Below are positions 42,838-50,981 of a DNA stretch of 64,000 nucleotides, in pieces. A model generated the notes under the pieces. It ran no database searches and had not been told where the DNA came from. It saw only the letters and a program-made list of their open reading frames with translations. The DNA comes from DATLGB01 sp964242305 (GTDB taxonomy: Bacteria > Actinomycetota > Thermoleophilia > Solirubrobacterales > Solirubrobacteraceae), in the NCBI GenBank assembly GCA_964242305.1, contig CAXTBB010000021.1:5425-69424 (forward strand), read 5' to 3'. Positions within the stretch are counted from its first letter, which is position 1. Each line of letters starts with the position of its first letter. The position numbers and the translations under genes are program-made.

Positions 42838-43307
42838 TGCAGGTCACGCTCACCATCAACGGGGAACCGGTGTCCCGGGACGTCGAGCCGCGCACGCTGC
42901 TCGTGCACTTCATCCGCGACACCGAGGGCCTGACCGGGACCCACTGGGGCTGCGACACGTCCAACTGCGGCGCGTGCGTCGTGCTGATGGACGGCAAGCC
43001 GCTGAAGTCGTGCACGACGCTGGCCGTCATGTGCGAGGGCCACGAGATCGCGACCGTCGAGTCGCTCGAGCGCGACGGCGAGCTCGACCCGGTCCAGCAG
43101 GGCTTCCACGAGCTGCACGCCCTGCAGTGCGGCTTCTGCACGCCGGGGATGCTGATGACCGCGCGCGCGCTGCTCGACGAGAACCCCGACCCGACCGAGC
43201 TCGAGATCCGCACGGCCATCTCCGGCGCGATCTGCCGGTGCACGGGCTACAAGAACATCGTCGCCGCCGTGCAGTGGGCGGCGCAGCACGAGCGGCAGGA
43301 GGCATAG
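42837..43307 (+). CDS. coxS: CO dehydrogenase small (2x[2Fe-2S]) subunit
   Basis: A 156-residue iron-sulfur protein with two clusters. The plant-type cluster is CDTSNCGACVVLMDGKPLKS followed by Cys, and the second motif is CGFCTPGM with CRCTGYKNIV (C-x2-C...C-x-C). It relays electrons from the molybdenum site of CoxL to FAD in CoxM. It begins at ATG 42837 within the coxM stop (TGATG). The length matches CoxS of characterised enzymes. Confidence 0.97.
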   Translation: MQVTLTINGEPVSRDVEPRTLLVHFIRDTEGLTGTHWGCDTSNCGACVVLMDGKPLKSCTTLAVMCEGHEIATVESLERDGELDPVQQGFHELHALQCGFCTPGMLMTARALLDENPDPTELEIRTAISGAICRCTGYKNIVAAVQWAAQHERQEA

Positions 43308-43309
43308 GC

Positions 43310-45670
43310 ATGGCCGTCGAGGACCGCCCCATCGGCTTTGGCCGCCTGAAGCGCAAGGAGGACGCGCGCTTCATCCGCGGCCAGGGCAAGTACCTGGACG
43401 ACATCCGCCTGCCGGGCATGCTGCACGGCGCGATCCTGCGCTCGCCCTACGCGCACGCCAAGATCGTCTCCATCGACACGTCGGAGGCGCTCGCGCACCC
43501 GAACGTCGCCGCCGTCGTCACCGCCAAGGACCTGGAGACGCTCGGGCTCGCGTGGATGCCGACGATCTCCTACGACACGCAGGCCGTGCTCGCGGGCGAC
43601 AAGGTGCGCTTCCAGGGGCAGGAGGTCGCGTTCGTCATCGCCACGGACGAGTACTCCGCGCGCGACGCGCTGCCGCTGATCGACGTCGAGTACGAACCGC
43701 TTCCCGCCATCGTCAACGCCCGCAAGGCGCTCGACGCCGACGCGCCGCTGATCCGCGACGACAAGGACGGGCAGACGGACAACCTCGCGTCACCGACGTG
43801 GGAGGCCGGCGACGAAGCCGCCACGGACGCCGCCTTCGCCGAGGCCGACACGATCGTCAAGCGCGACATCATCTACCCACGCTGCCACCCGGCCCCGCTG
43901 GAGACGTGCGGGATCATCGCCGACTTCAACCCGGAGACGGGCCAGCTGAACATCTACAACGGCAACCAGGCGCCGCACGCGCACCGCACGGTCTACGCGC
44001 ACGTCGCCGGCCTCGCGGAGCACATGATCCGCATCCAGTGCAACGACATCGGCGGCGGCTTCGGCAACAAGGTCCCGATCTATCCGGGCTACGTGTGCGC
44101 GATCGCCGGCTCGATCGTCGCGGGCGCCCCGATCAAGTGGGTCGAGGACCGCAGCGAGAACCTGATGTCGACCGGCTTCGCCCGCGACTACCTCATGAAG
44201 TCCGAGATCTGCGCGAAGAACGGCAGGATCACCGGCTTGCGGGTCGACGTGATCGCCGACCACGGCGCCTTCGACTCGACCGCCCAGCCGACCAAGTTCC
44301 CGGCCGGGTTCTTCCACATCGTGTGCGGTTCGTACGACCTGAAGGCGTCGCACGTCAAGGTCAAGGCGGTGTACACGAACAAGGCGCCGGGCGGCGTCGC
44401 CTATCGCTGCTCGTTCCGCATCACCGAGGCCGTGTACCTCGTCGAGCGCATGGTCGACGCGCTGGCGCTGGAGATGGGCGCCGACCCGATCGACCTGCGG
44501 ATGCAGAGCTTCATCGACGCCGAGCAGTTCCCGTACGAGACGACGACCGGCTGGACCTACGACTCGGGCGACTACCACAAGACGATGAAGGTGGCGATGG
44601 ACATCGCCGGGTACGAGGATCTGCGCCGCGAACAGGCCGAGAAGCGAGCGCGCGGCGAGCTGATGGGCATCGGCGTGTCCTTCTTCACCGAGGGCGTCGG
44701 CGCCGGGCCGCGCAAGCACATGGACATCCTCGGGCTGTCCATGAACGACGGTGCCGACCTGCGGGTCCACCCGTCGGGGAAGGCGGTCGTGTCGTTGAGC
44801 GCCCAGACCCAGGGCCAGGGCCACGAGACGACGTTCGCGCAGATCGTGGCCGAGGAGCTCGGCATCCCGCCCGAGGACGTGCAGGTCCGCCACGGCGACA
44901 CGGACCGCTCGCCGTACGGACTCGGGACCTACGGGTCGCGCTCGACGCCGGTGAGCGGCGCGGCGGTCGCGGTCGTCTCGCGCAAGGTGCGCGACAAGGC
45001 GCGGCAGATCGCGGCGACCATGATGGAGACGCGGCCGGAGGACCTGGCGTGGGAGAAGGGTCGCTGGTACGTGAAGGGCGACCCGTCACAGGGTGTCCCC
45101 ATCGCCGACATCGCGTCACGCGCGTACAGCGGTGACGCGCTGCCGGAGGGCTTCGAGGGCGGGCTCGACGCGTCGGTCATCTACGACCCGCCGAACCTCA
45201 CCTACCCCTACGGCGCGTACATCGCCGTCGTCGACATCGACCCCGACACCGCGCAGGTGACCGTGCGCCGCTTCATCGCGGTCGACGACTGCGGCGTGCG
45301 CATCAACCCGATGGTCGTCGAGGGCCAGATCCACGGCGGCCTCGCCGAGGGCATCGGCATCGCGCTGATGGAGGTCATCACCTTCGACGAGGAGGGCAAC
45401 TGCCTGAACTCGTCGTTCATGGACTACCTGATCCCGACGGCGATGGAATGCCCCGACTTCGAGCTGGGTGAGACGGTGACGCCGTGCCCGCACCACCCGC
45501 TCGGCGCCAAGGGCGTCGGCGAGTCGCCCAACGTCGGGTCCCCGCCCGCGATCGTCAACGCCATCATCGACGCACTGCACGCGACCCACGGCGTCGACCA
45601 CATCGACATGCCGTGCACGCCCGCGCGCGTGTGGGCCGCGATGCAGGGCCGCCCCGAGCCACCGCAGTGA
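43310..45670 (+). CDS. coxL: CO dehydrogenase large (molybdenum-copper) subunit, form I
   Basis: The 786-residue catalytic subunit, which oxidises CO with water to CO2. GVAYRCSFRITEA carries the AYRCSFR loop that defines form I; its Cys (about residue 367) binds copper in the Mo-S-Cu site of the Oligotropha enzyme. Also present are GGGFGNKVP, AQTQGQGHETTFAQ (MCD cofactor binding), and GAKGVGESPNVGSPPA with the catalytic Glu. These together distinguish it from form II homologs (AYRGAGR). It starts 3 bp after the coxS stop; its TGA overlaps the GTG of coxD. The presence of a real form I gene predicts growth or survival on atmospheric CO. Confidence 0.97.
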   Translation: MAVEDRPIGFGRLKRKEDARFIRGQGKYLDDIRLPGMLHGAILRSPYAHAKIVSIDTSEALAHPNVAAVVTAKDLETLGLAWMPTISYDTQAVLAGDKVRFQGQEVAFVIATDEYSARDALPLIDVEYEPLPAIVNARKALDADAPLIRDDKDGQTDNLASPTWEAGDEAATDAAFAEADTIVKRDIIYPRCHPAPLETCGIIADFNPETGQLNIYNGNQAPHAHRTVYAHVAGLAEHMIRIQCNDIGGGFGNKVPIYPGYVCAIAGSIVAGAPIKWVEDRSENLMSTGFARDYLMKSEICAKNGRITGLRVDVIADHGAFDSTAQPTKFPAGFFHIVCGSYDLKASHVKVKAVYTNKAPGGVAYRCSFRITEAVYLVERMVDALALEMGADPIDLRMQSFIDAEQFPYETTTGWTYDSGDYHKTMKVAMDIAGYEDLRREQAEKRARGELMGIGVSFFTEGVGAGPRKHMDILGLSMNDGADLRVHPSGKAVVSLSAQTQGQGHETTFAQIVAEELGIPPEDVQVRHGDTDRSPYGLGTYGSRSTPVSGAAVAVVSRKVRDKARQIAATMMETRPEDLAWEKGRWYVKGDPSQGVPIADIASRAYSGDALPEGFEGGLDASVIYDPPNLTYPYGAYIAVVDIDPDTAQVTVRRFIAVDDCGVRINPMVVEGQIHGGLAEGIGIALMEVITFDEEGNCLNSSFMDYLIPTAMECPDFELGETVTPCPHHPLGAKGVGESPNVGSPPAIVNAIIDALHATHGVDHIDMPCTPARVWAAMQGRPEPPQ

Positions 45671-46524
45671 ACCACCTGGTCCCCGACGTCGAGACGCTGG
45701 CGCAGCGGCTGGCCGCGGTGGACTATCTCGTCGACGAGGGCCTGGCGACCTCGCTGTTCCTGTCGCTGCGGCTGCCCCAGCCGCTGCTGCTGGAGGGCGA
45801 GGCGGGCGTGGGGAAGACGGAGGCCGCGAAGGCGCTGGCCGCCGTGCTGGACACACCGCTGATCCGGCTGCAGTGCTACGAGGGCATCGACGCGGCGGAG
45901 GCCCTGTACGAGTGGAACTACCCACGCCAGCTGCTGGCGATCCAGCTCGGCGGGAAGTCCGAGGCCGACCTGTTCGGACCCGAGTACCTGATCGCCCGGC
46001 CGCTGCTGCGAGCGCTCCAGCATCCCGGCCCGCGGCCGGCCGTCCTGCTGATCGACGAGATCGACCGCGCCGACGCCGACTTCGAGGCGTTCCTGCTCGA
46101 GCTCCTGGCCGAAGCCGCCGTCACGATCCCCGAGCTGGGGACGGTGCGCGCGACGCACCCGCCCGCGATCGTCTTGACGTCCAACCGCACGCGCGACCTG
46201 CACGACGCCGTCAAGCGCCGCTGCCTCTATCACTGGATCAACCACCCCTCGGCGCAGCGCGAGCTCGAGATCATCCGGCGGCGGGTGCCCGACGCCGCCG
46301 AGACCCTGGCCAAGGCGGTGGTGAGGGCGGTCGCCAACTTCCGCGAGGCGGAGGTGCAGAAGGCGCCGGGCATCGCGGAGGCGATCGACTGGCTGGCGGC
46401 GCTCGAGGTGCTCGGGGTCGAGCAGCTCGACCCGGCGGTGGCGGACCGCACGCTGGGGGCGGTCCTCAAGTACAGCGAGGACCAGGACGTCGTGCGGCCG
46501 CGCCTCGAGGAGCTGCTGGCATGA
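45667..46524 (+). CDS. coxD: CoxD-like MoxR AAA+ ATPase
   Basis: A 285-residue AAA+ ATPase that helps mature the Mo-Cu site by remodelling CoxL during sulfur and copper insertion. Walker A is EGEAGVGKTEAAKALA, the Walker B is AVLLIDEIDRADADF, the sensor 1 region is IVLTSNRTRDLHDAVKRRC with the Arg finger. The distinctive ALYEWNYPRQLL follows the first helix. It starts at GTG 45667 inside the coxL stop. It is coupled to coxE by ATGA. Confidence 0.94.
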   Translation: MNHLVPDVETLAQRLAAVDYLVDEGLATSLFLSLRLPQPLLLEGEAGVGKTEAAKALAAVLDTPLIRLQCYEGIDAAEALYEWNYPRQLLAIQLGGKSEADLFGPEYLIARPLLRALQHPGPRPAVLLIDEIDRADADFEAFLLELLAEAAVTIPELGTVRATHPPAIVLTSNRTRDLHDAVKRRCLYHWINHPSAQRELEIIRRRVPDAAETLAKAVVRAVANFREAEVQKAPGIAEAIDWLAALEVLGVEQLDPAVADRTLGAVLKYSEDQDVVRPRLEELLA

Positions 46525-47741
46525 CGGTGCCGCTCGCCGTCGCCTTCACGCGCCGGCTGCGCGACGCCGGCCTGCCCGTGGCACCCGACCGCGGCGCGTG
46601 GTTCGCGAGCGCGTTGACGGTGACGCAGCCGGTGGCGCGGCGAAGCCTCTACTGGACCGCGCGCGCGGTGCTCGTCAGCGATCCGACCCAGGTGCGCGCG
46701 TTCGACCGCGTCTTCCGGGAGGTGTTCGGCTCGAGCGGAGACGTCACGGAGGAGCCCGGCGCGCCGATCCCGCCGGACGAGCTGGTGCCGGGGGCCGCAG
46801 GCGCTGCGGACGGCACCGGCGACACCATCCTGGTGCCGACGCTGGCCTCGGACGACGAGATCCTCAGCGCGAAGGCCTTCGACGCGCTGACCGAGGAGGA
46901 GCTCGTGGCCCTCCGACGCCTGATGGCGAGGCTGGAGATCAGCACGCCGGCGCGGCGGACGCGACGGGCGGTCCGCGACCGGCGCGGGCACCGGGTGGAC
47001 CTGCGACGCACGCTGCGCGGGGCCCACCGGACCGGCGCGGTGCCGATCCGGATCGCCCGCCGGGAGCGGCGCGTGGAGCGGAGACGCCTCGTCCTGCTGT
47101 GCGACATCTCCGGCTCGATGGAGCCCTACGCGCGGGCCTACCTGCAGTTCCTCACCGCCGCGGGGCCGCAGGCGGAGGCGTTCGTGTTCGCGACGCGCCT
47201 GACCCGCATCACGCGCGCGCTGGCGACCCGCTCGCCCGAGCGCGCGCTGCAGCGGGCCGCCGCGGCGGCACCGGACTGGTCGAGCGGCACGCGCATCGGC
47301 GACGCGCTGCGCGCCTTCAACGACCAGCACGCGCGGCGCGGGATGGCGCGCGGCGCGATCGTGGTCATCCTCTCCGACGGCTGGGAACGCGGCGACCCCA
47401 CGCTGGTGGGCCGCGAGATGGTGCGCCTGGCGCGCCTGGCGCACCGCATCGTCTGGGTCAACCCGCGCGTGAGCGCCGACGGCTTCGTGCCGCGGGCGGG
47501 CGGGATGGCCGCGGCGCTGCCGCACGTCGACGCGCTCGTCTCCGGTCACAACCTCGCGGCGCTGCACCAGGTCGTGGCCGCCATCGGCGCCGAGCGCGAC
47601 GGCACGCCGCCCGAGCTCCCCGCCGAGGAGCCCGAGGACGAACCGTGGGGCAGCGCCACCCCGGTGCCGGGGTCGAGCGTGGCCATGCCGAGCGGCTACG
47701 GGCCCAAGCGCGGCGTCACCACCCCCGGGTGGACCCGGTGA
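46521..47741 (+). CDS. coxE: CoxE-like von Willebrand factor A domain protein
   Basis: A 406-residue vWA protein that works with CoxD. The MIDAS motif is CDISGSMEPYARAYLQF (about 194-210), with the later SDGWERGDP. The N-terminal part contains the Arg-rich ARRTRRAVRDRRGHRVDLRR that occurs in this family before the vWA domain. The C-terminal 40 residues are acidic and Gly/Pro-rich. It starts in the coxD stop and overlaps the next small gene by GTGA. Confidence 0.93.
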   Translation: MTVPLAVAFTRRLRDAGLPVAPDRGAWFASALTVTQPVARRSLYWTARAVLVSDPTQVRAFDRVFREVFGSSGDVTEEPGAPIPPDELVPGAAGAADGTGDTILVPTLASDDEILSAKAFDALTEEELVALRRLMARLEISTPARRTRRAVRDRRGHRVDLRRTLRGAHRTGAVPIRIARRERRVERRRLVLLCDISGSMEPYARAYLQFLTAAGPQAEAFVFATRLTRITRALATRSPERALQRAAAAAPDWSSGTRIGDALRAFNDQHARRGMARGAIVVILSDGWERGDPTLVGREMVRLARLAHRIVWVNPRVSADGFVPRAGGMAAALPHVDALVSGHNLAALHQVVAAIGAERDGTPPELPAEEPEDEPWGSATPVPGSSVAMPSGYGPKRGVTTPGWTR

Positions 47742-47887
47742 AGGTCTGCATCTACCCCGGGTGCGACCGGCCTGCCGTGGCGCCGCACCCGCTCGGCGGC
47801 CCCCAGTCCGCCTTCTGCGACCGCGAGGATCACAACGCGCTGACCGCTCACCAGGAGCGGCAGCGGCTCATCAAGGAGGAGCGATGA
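47738..47887 (+). CDS. 49-residue Cys/His protein in the cox operon
   Basis: A tiny protein translated by GTGA coupling after coxE. It starts VKVCIYPGCDRPAVAPHPLG and then has FCDREDHNALTAHQERQRL. Three Cys and two or three His (C4, C9, a central H, FC and DH) could bind zinc or copper. Since CO dehydrogenase needs copper, a metallochaperone is attractive but unproven; a simple zinc finger is equally likely. No named family is recognised. Its TGA overlaps the ATG of the CoxL-like fragment. Confidence 0.72.
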   Translation: MKVCIYPGCDRPAVAPHPLGGPQSAFCDREDHNALTAHQERQRLIKEER

Positions 47888-48321
47888 CCGACGAGGCCTA
47901 CCGCGCGGTGTTCATCCGTGTCCATCCGACGGGCAAGATGGTCCTCAGCCTCACCACGGAGGCGGACGGGCACGAGGGCGACTACGCCCAGCTCGTCGCC
48001 GACGAGCTCGGCATCCCGGCGCTCGACGTCAAGGTCGTCCCCGCCGACACCGATCGCTTCGGCGTCGAACACGGCTACAACACCGCGCCGTCGACCGCGA
48101 CGGCGGCGGCCGTGACGAGCGCGGCCGGGAAGATCCTCGACAAGGCCGGGCAGTTGGCCGGCGTGGCCGTCGGTCCCGGCGCGACCTGGGCGGACGGCGC
48201 CTTCACCGGCGACGGCCAGTCGCAGACCATCGCCGACCTCGCCCTGTACGCCCACGGCACCGGCGAACTGCCGGTCGGCGTCGAAGGCGGCCTCGACGCC
48301 CAGACCGTCTACCGGGACTGA
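47884..48321 (+). CDS. Stand-alone CoxL-fold fragment (145 residues)
   Basis: A 145-residue protein that aligns by eye with residues about 480-625 of CoxL over its whole length: VHPTGKMVLSL matches VHPSGKAVVSL, YAQLVADELGIPALDVKV matches FAQIVAEELGIPPEDVQV, ADTDR matches GDTDR, and VEGGLDAQTVY matches FEGGLDASVIY. This region in CoxL carries the cofactor-binding GQGQGH; here it is TEADGHEG, so the cofactor contacts are changed. The start overlaps the previous stop by ATGA and the frame is clean, so it looks like a real, maintained gene. A scaffold or cofactor-transfer role is inference. Its end overlaps the YceI gene by 13 bp. Confidence 0.9.
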   Translation: MTDEAYRAVFIRVHPTGKMVLSLTTEADGHEGDYAQLVADELGIPALDVKVVPADTDRFGVEHGYNTAPSTATAAAVTSAAGKILDKAGQLAGVAVGPGATWADGAFTGDGQSQTIADLALYAHGTGELPVGVEGGLDAQTVYRD

Positions 48322-48788
48322 AGCTCGACGGTGACCTCGTCCGCGACCTTCAGCGTGCCGAACAGCGCCGAGTACGGCTTGATGCCGAAGTCGGTCTGCT
48401 TGACGACGGCGCGGCTCGTGCCGTCGACGACGGTGAAGGCCACCGGCCGCCTGGTGCCGAGCAGATCGAGCTCACCCTCGGCGGCCCCCGTGCCGTCGAT
48501 GGTGCCCGTGAACGCGATCGTGCCGCCCGCGAGGATCTCGTCGTCGATCGTCTGCTTGATGTTGACCTTGTCGTCCTCGTCGAGCTTCTTCATCCCGCCC
48601 GTCCCCTCGAGGACGACGAAGGACCGCGAGTCCGCCGTCATCGCGACGTGCCCGTCGTCATCGACCGTCGCCTCCCATGCGGTGACCTCGATGGTGAGGT
48701 CGTGGCCGGCCTTCGCGGCGGCGCCGGCGCGCGTCGTCCGCACCAGCAGCGTGCTGTTCTCGGGGCCATACGTGTCCATACCCGTCAT
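48309..48788 (-). CDS. YceI family lipocalin-like protein
   Basis: A 159-residue beta-barrel protein of the YceI family (isoprenoid or lipid binding). YGPENSTLLVRTTRAGAAAK opens it, and KPYSALFGTLKVADEVTVEL closes it. Middle strands include AGGTIAFTGTIDGTGAAEGE. It has no signal peptide, so it is probably cytoplasmic. It is the only gene pointing the other way inside the cox cluster; it overlaps the CoxL fragment by 13 bp at its 3' end and is divergent from coxG. Starts at 48788 or 48779. Confidence 0.9.
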   Translation of the reverse strand: MTGMDTYGPENSTLLVRTTRAGAAAKAGHDLTIEVTAWEATVDDDGHVAMTADSRSFVVLEGTGGMKKLDEDDKVNIKQTIDDEILAGGTIAFTGTIDGTGAAEGELDLLGTRRPVAFTVVDGTSRAVVKQTDFGIKPYSALFGTLKVADEVTVELQSR

Positions 48789-48796
48789 CCAACACG

Positions 48797-48803
48797 AAAG
48801 GAG
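48797..48803 (+). promoter_or_regulatory. Strong ribosome binding site of coxG
   Basis: AAAGGAG lies 5 bp ahead of GTG 48809 and decides this start. It suggests that coxG and later genes are expressed with a fresh initiation, perhaps from a promoter in the gap to the YceI gene. Confidence 0.7.
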
Positions 48804-48808
48804 CGACT

Positions 48809-49237
48809 GTGGTTGAACTCGACCACTCCTTCACCTCCGGCCAGGGCGTCGACCACACCTGGGCGGCGATCCTCGACCTCGACCGCGTGATTCCCTGCGT
48901 CGAGGGCGGCAAGGTGCTCGAGCGCACCGCCGACGACGCCGCCAAGGCCGAGATCAAGATCAAGATGGGCGCGATGTCGATGTCGTTCACCGGCACGGTG
49001 ACCGTCGTCGAGCGCGACGACGACGCGCATCGCGCCGTCCTGCGGGTCAAGTCGCGCGAGAAGGGCGGTCAGGGCCACGCCAACGCCGACGTCACCTTCG
49101 CCCTGAACGGGGAGGGCGGCACCATCCACACGGCCGCGGCCATCACCGGCAAGGCCGCCTCCATGGGCGAGGGGATGGTGGCCACCGTCCTCGACGCCAT
49201 GATCGGCGACTTCACGCAGAACCTGGCGACGATTTGA
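48809..49237 (+). CDS. coxG: CoxG/SRPBCC family protein
   Basis: A 142-residue START-like (SRPBCC) protein. ELDHSFTSGQGVDHTWAAIL at the N-terminus and VDHTWAAILDLDRVIPCVEG match the CoxG family; GTVTVVERDDDAH and FALNGEGGTIHTAAAITGKA are further strands. CoxG recruits CO dehydrogenase to the membrane in carboxydotrophs and binds quinones in mycobacterial systems. The stop overlaps a TTG start of the next gene (TTGA). Confidence 0.93.
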   Translation: MVELDHSFTSGQGVDHTWAAILDLDRVIPCVEGGKVLERTADDAAKAEIKIKMGAMSMSFTGTVTVVERDDDAHRAVLRVKSREKGGQGHANADVTFALNGEGGTIHTAAAITGKAASMGEGMVATVLDAMIGDFTQNLATI

Positions 49238-49500
49238 CCCAGCTGACGATGGAACGGGTGCGCCCCGGCTCCGTCCCCTATGACGGCGGTACCGCCGTGC
49301 AGGAGAACCCGCACCGCCCGGTCTTCTCGGGAAACGGCCCGAACGACTACGTTTGCGGGGCGTGCGGCAACGTCCTCGCGACGGCCATGGACCCCGACTA
49401 CATGACGTTCCGGGTGCGGGTCAAGTGCGGCCGCTGCAAGACCGTCAACGTGGCCGAGAACGACAATCGCACGCCGGAGGAGAGGAAGCCGCGACGATGA
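49234..49500 (+). CDS. Zinc-ribbon protein in the cox operon
   Basis: An 88-residue protein with one zinc ribbon, CGACGN...CGRCKT, in the second half. The first half is basic-neutral and unstructured (DGGTAVQENPHRPVFSGNGP). It starts at TTG 49234 (coupled to coxG) or at ATG 49249. It ends in the ATG of the XdhC-like gene (ATGA). Similar zinc-ribbon proteins of unknown role occur as accessory genes; the context suggests CO dehydrogenase maturation. Confidence 0.78.
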   Translation: MTQLTMERVRPGSVPYDGGTAVQENPHRPVFSGNGPNDYVCGACGNVLATAMDPDYMTFRVRVKCGRCKTVNVAENDNRTPEERKPRR

Positions 49501-50345
49501 TCGAGAGCGCTCGGGCCGGCCGGCTGCTCGAGGAGGGGGTCCCGTTCGTGGCCGCGACGGTCGTGCGCGCCGTCAAACCGACAAGCGTGCGGCCGGGCGA
49601 CAGCGCCATCGTCCATCCCGACGGGACGATCGAGGGCTTCGTCGGCGGGCAGTGCGCCGAGAGCTCGGTGCGGCTGTACGCGGCGCGGGCGCTGGAGACC
49701 GGCGAGGCCATCCTGCTCGCCCTCACGCCGGGCGACGGCGACGACGAGCATCGGGAGGGCGTCATCGTCTCCCACAACCCGTGCCTGAGCGGCGGGACGC
49801 TGGAGATCTTCCTCGAGCCGCAGCTGCCGCCGTCCCGGCTCGTCGTCGTCGGCGACACGCCCATCGCGCGGGCACTGAGGACCATGGCCGGGGCGGGCGG
49901 CTACGAGGTCTCCGACGAACTGCGCGCGGGCGACGCTGCGCTCGTCGTCGCCTCGCACGGGCACGGCGAGGAGGCGGCGCTGACGCAGGCGCTGGAGACC
50001 GGCGTCGGGTACGTCGGCCTCGTCGCGAGCGCCCGGCGCGGCGCCGCCGTGCTCGCCTCGCTCGACCTCGACGAGGCGCTGCGCGCGCGCGTGCACACGC
50101 CGGCCGGGCTCGACATCGGCGCGCGCGCCGCCAGCGAGATCGCGATCTCGATCCTCGCCGAGGTCGTAGCCGAGCGCGCCGCGCATCCGGTCCTGCCCAA
50201 GACCGAGTCGGGGACGGCGATCGACCCGGTCTGCGGCATGGAGGTCGACACGGGGCCGGGCGCGATCACGGCCGACGTCGGGAGCGAGCGCTTCTACTTC
50301 TGCCGGGACGACTGCCGCTCGGCCTTCGTCGCCTCGCGTGCCTGA
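49497..50345 (+). CDS. XdhC/CoxF-like maturation factor fused to a YHS domain
   Basis: A 282-residue fusion. Residues 1-235 are the XdhC/CoxI family: GRLLEEGVPFVAATVVRAVK, then GFVGGQCAESSVRLYAARAL with a conserved Cys, and the Rossmann half GYVGLVASARRGAAVL, which binds the molybdenum cofactor for sulfuration. Residues about 238-282 form a YHS domain (IDPVCGMEVDTGPGAITADV, then FYFCRDDCRSAFVAS), a metal-binding module with three Cys. YHS domains occur in copper proteins, so here it may bring Cu for the CoxL site; that is inference. Starts at ATG 49497. Confidence 0.9.
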   Translation: MIESARAGRLLEEGVPFVAATVVRAVKPTSVRPGDSAIVHPDGTIEGFVGGQCAESSVRLYAARALETGEAILLALTPGDGDDEHREGVIVSHNPCLSGGTLEIFLEPQLPPSRLVVVGDTPIARALRTMAGAGGYEVSDELRAGDAALVVASHGHGEEAALTQALETGVGYVGLVASARRGAAVLASLDLDEALRARVHTPAGLDIGARAASEIAISILAEVVAERAAHPVLPKTESGTAIDPVCGMEVDTGPGAITADVGSERFYFCRDDCRSAFVASRA

Positions 50346-50907
50346 CCGCGTCACCGGGCTGGTGCTGGCGGCGGGCGGGTCGTCCCGCCTCGGACAGCCC
50401 AAGCAGCTGCTGCCGCTGGGTGACGGGACGCTGCTCGACGCCGTGCTGACCACCGCCCGGGCGTGCCCGTTCGACCAGCTGTTGTGCGTGCTGGGGGGCG
50501 GTGCGGACGGCGTCCGGGAGGCCGTCGACCTCGCCGGTGCCGAGGTGGTCGAGAACCCGGGGTTCGGCGGCGGCTGCTCGTCCTCGATCGCGGCGGCCCT
50601 GCCGCGCGTGACGGGCGACGTGCTGGTCCTGATGCTCGGCGACCAGCCGGGCGTCACCGCCGCGACGGTCAGGAGCCTGCTCGCGGGGCGCGATGGGGCG
50701 GCGCTCGCCGCCTGCGCCTACGAGGACGGCCGCGGGCATCCGTTCGCCTTCGCCAGATCCGTGTTCGGCGACCTCGCCACCCTGCACGGCGACAAGGGCG
50801 TGTGGAAGCTGCTCGACCGCGGCCCGGTCACGGACGTCGCGATCCCGGGGCGCGTCCCGCTGGACGTCGACACCTGGGCGGACTATGAGGCGCTGCTGGG
50901 CGCCTGA
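50338..50907 (+). CDS. MocA-like molybdenum cofactor cytidylyltransferase
   Basis: A 189-residue nucleotidyltransferase of the MobA/MocA group. LVLAAGGSSRLGQPKQLLPL is the NTP-binding motif, with the Lys in QPKQLLPL, and LMLGDQPGVTAATVRSLLAG is the metal-binding DQP motif specific to MocA rather than MobA. It should make molybdopterin cytosine dinucleotide, the cofactor of CO dehydrogenase, which fits the cluster. It starts at GTG 50338, overlapping the XdhC-YHS gene by 8 bp. It appears to be the last gene of the operon. Confidence 0.93.
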   Translation: MPDRVTGLVLAAGGSSRLGQPKQLLPLGDGTLLDAVLTTARACPFDQLLCVLGGGADGVREAVDLAGAEVVENPGFGGGCSSSIAAALPRVTGDVLVLMLGDQPGVTAATVRSLLAGRDGAALAACAYEDGRGHPFAFARSVFGDLATLHGDKGVWKLLDRGPVTDVAIPGRVPLDVDTWADYEALLGA

Positions 50908-50981
50908 TCGTCCGAAGGGACGAGCGCGGATCATCACCGCGCCTGACGACGCCCCACCCGACGGCGGAGAGCATCCTCGCC

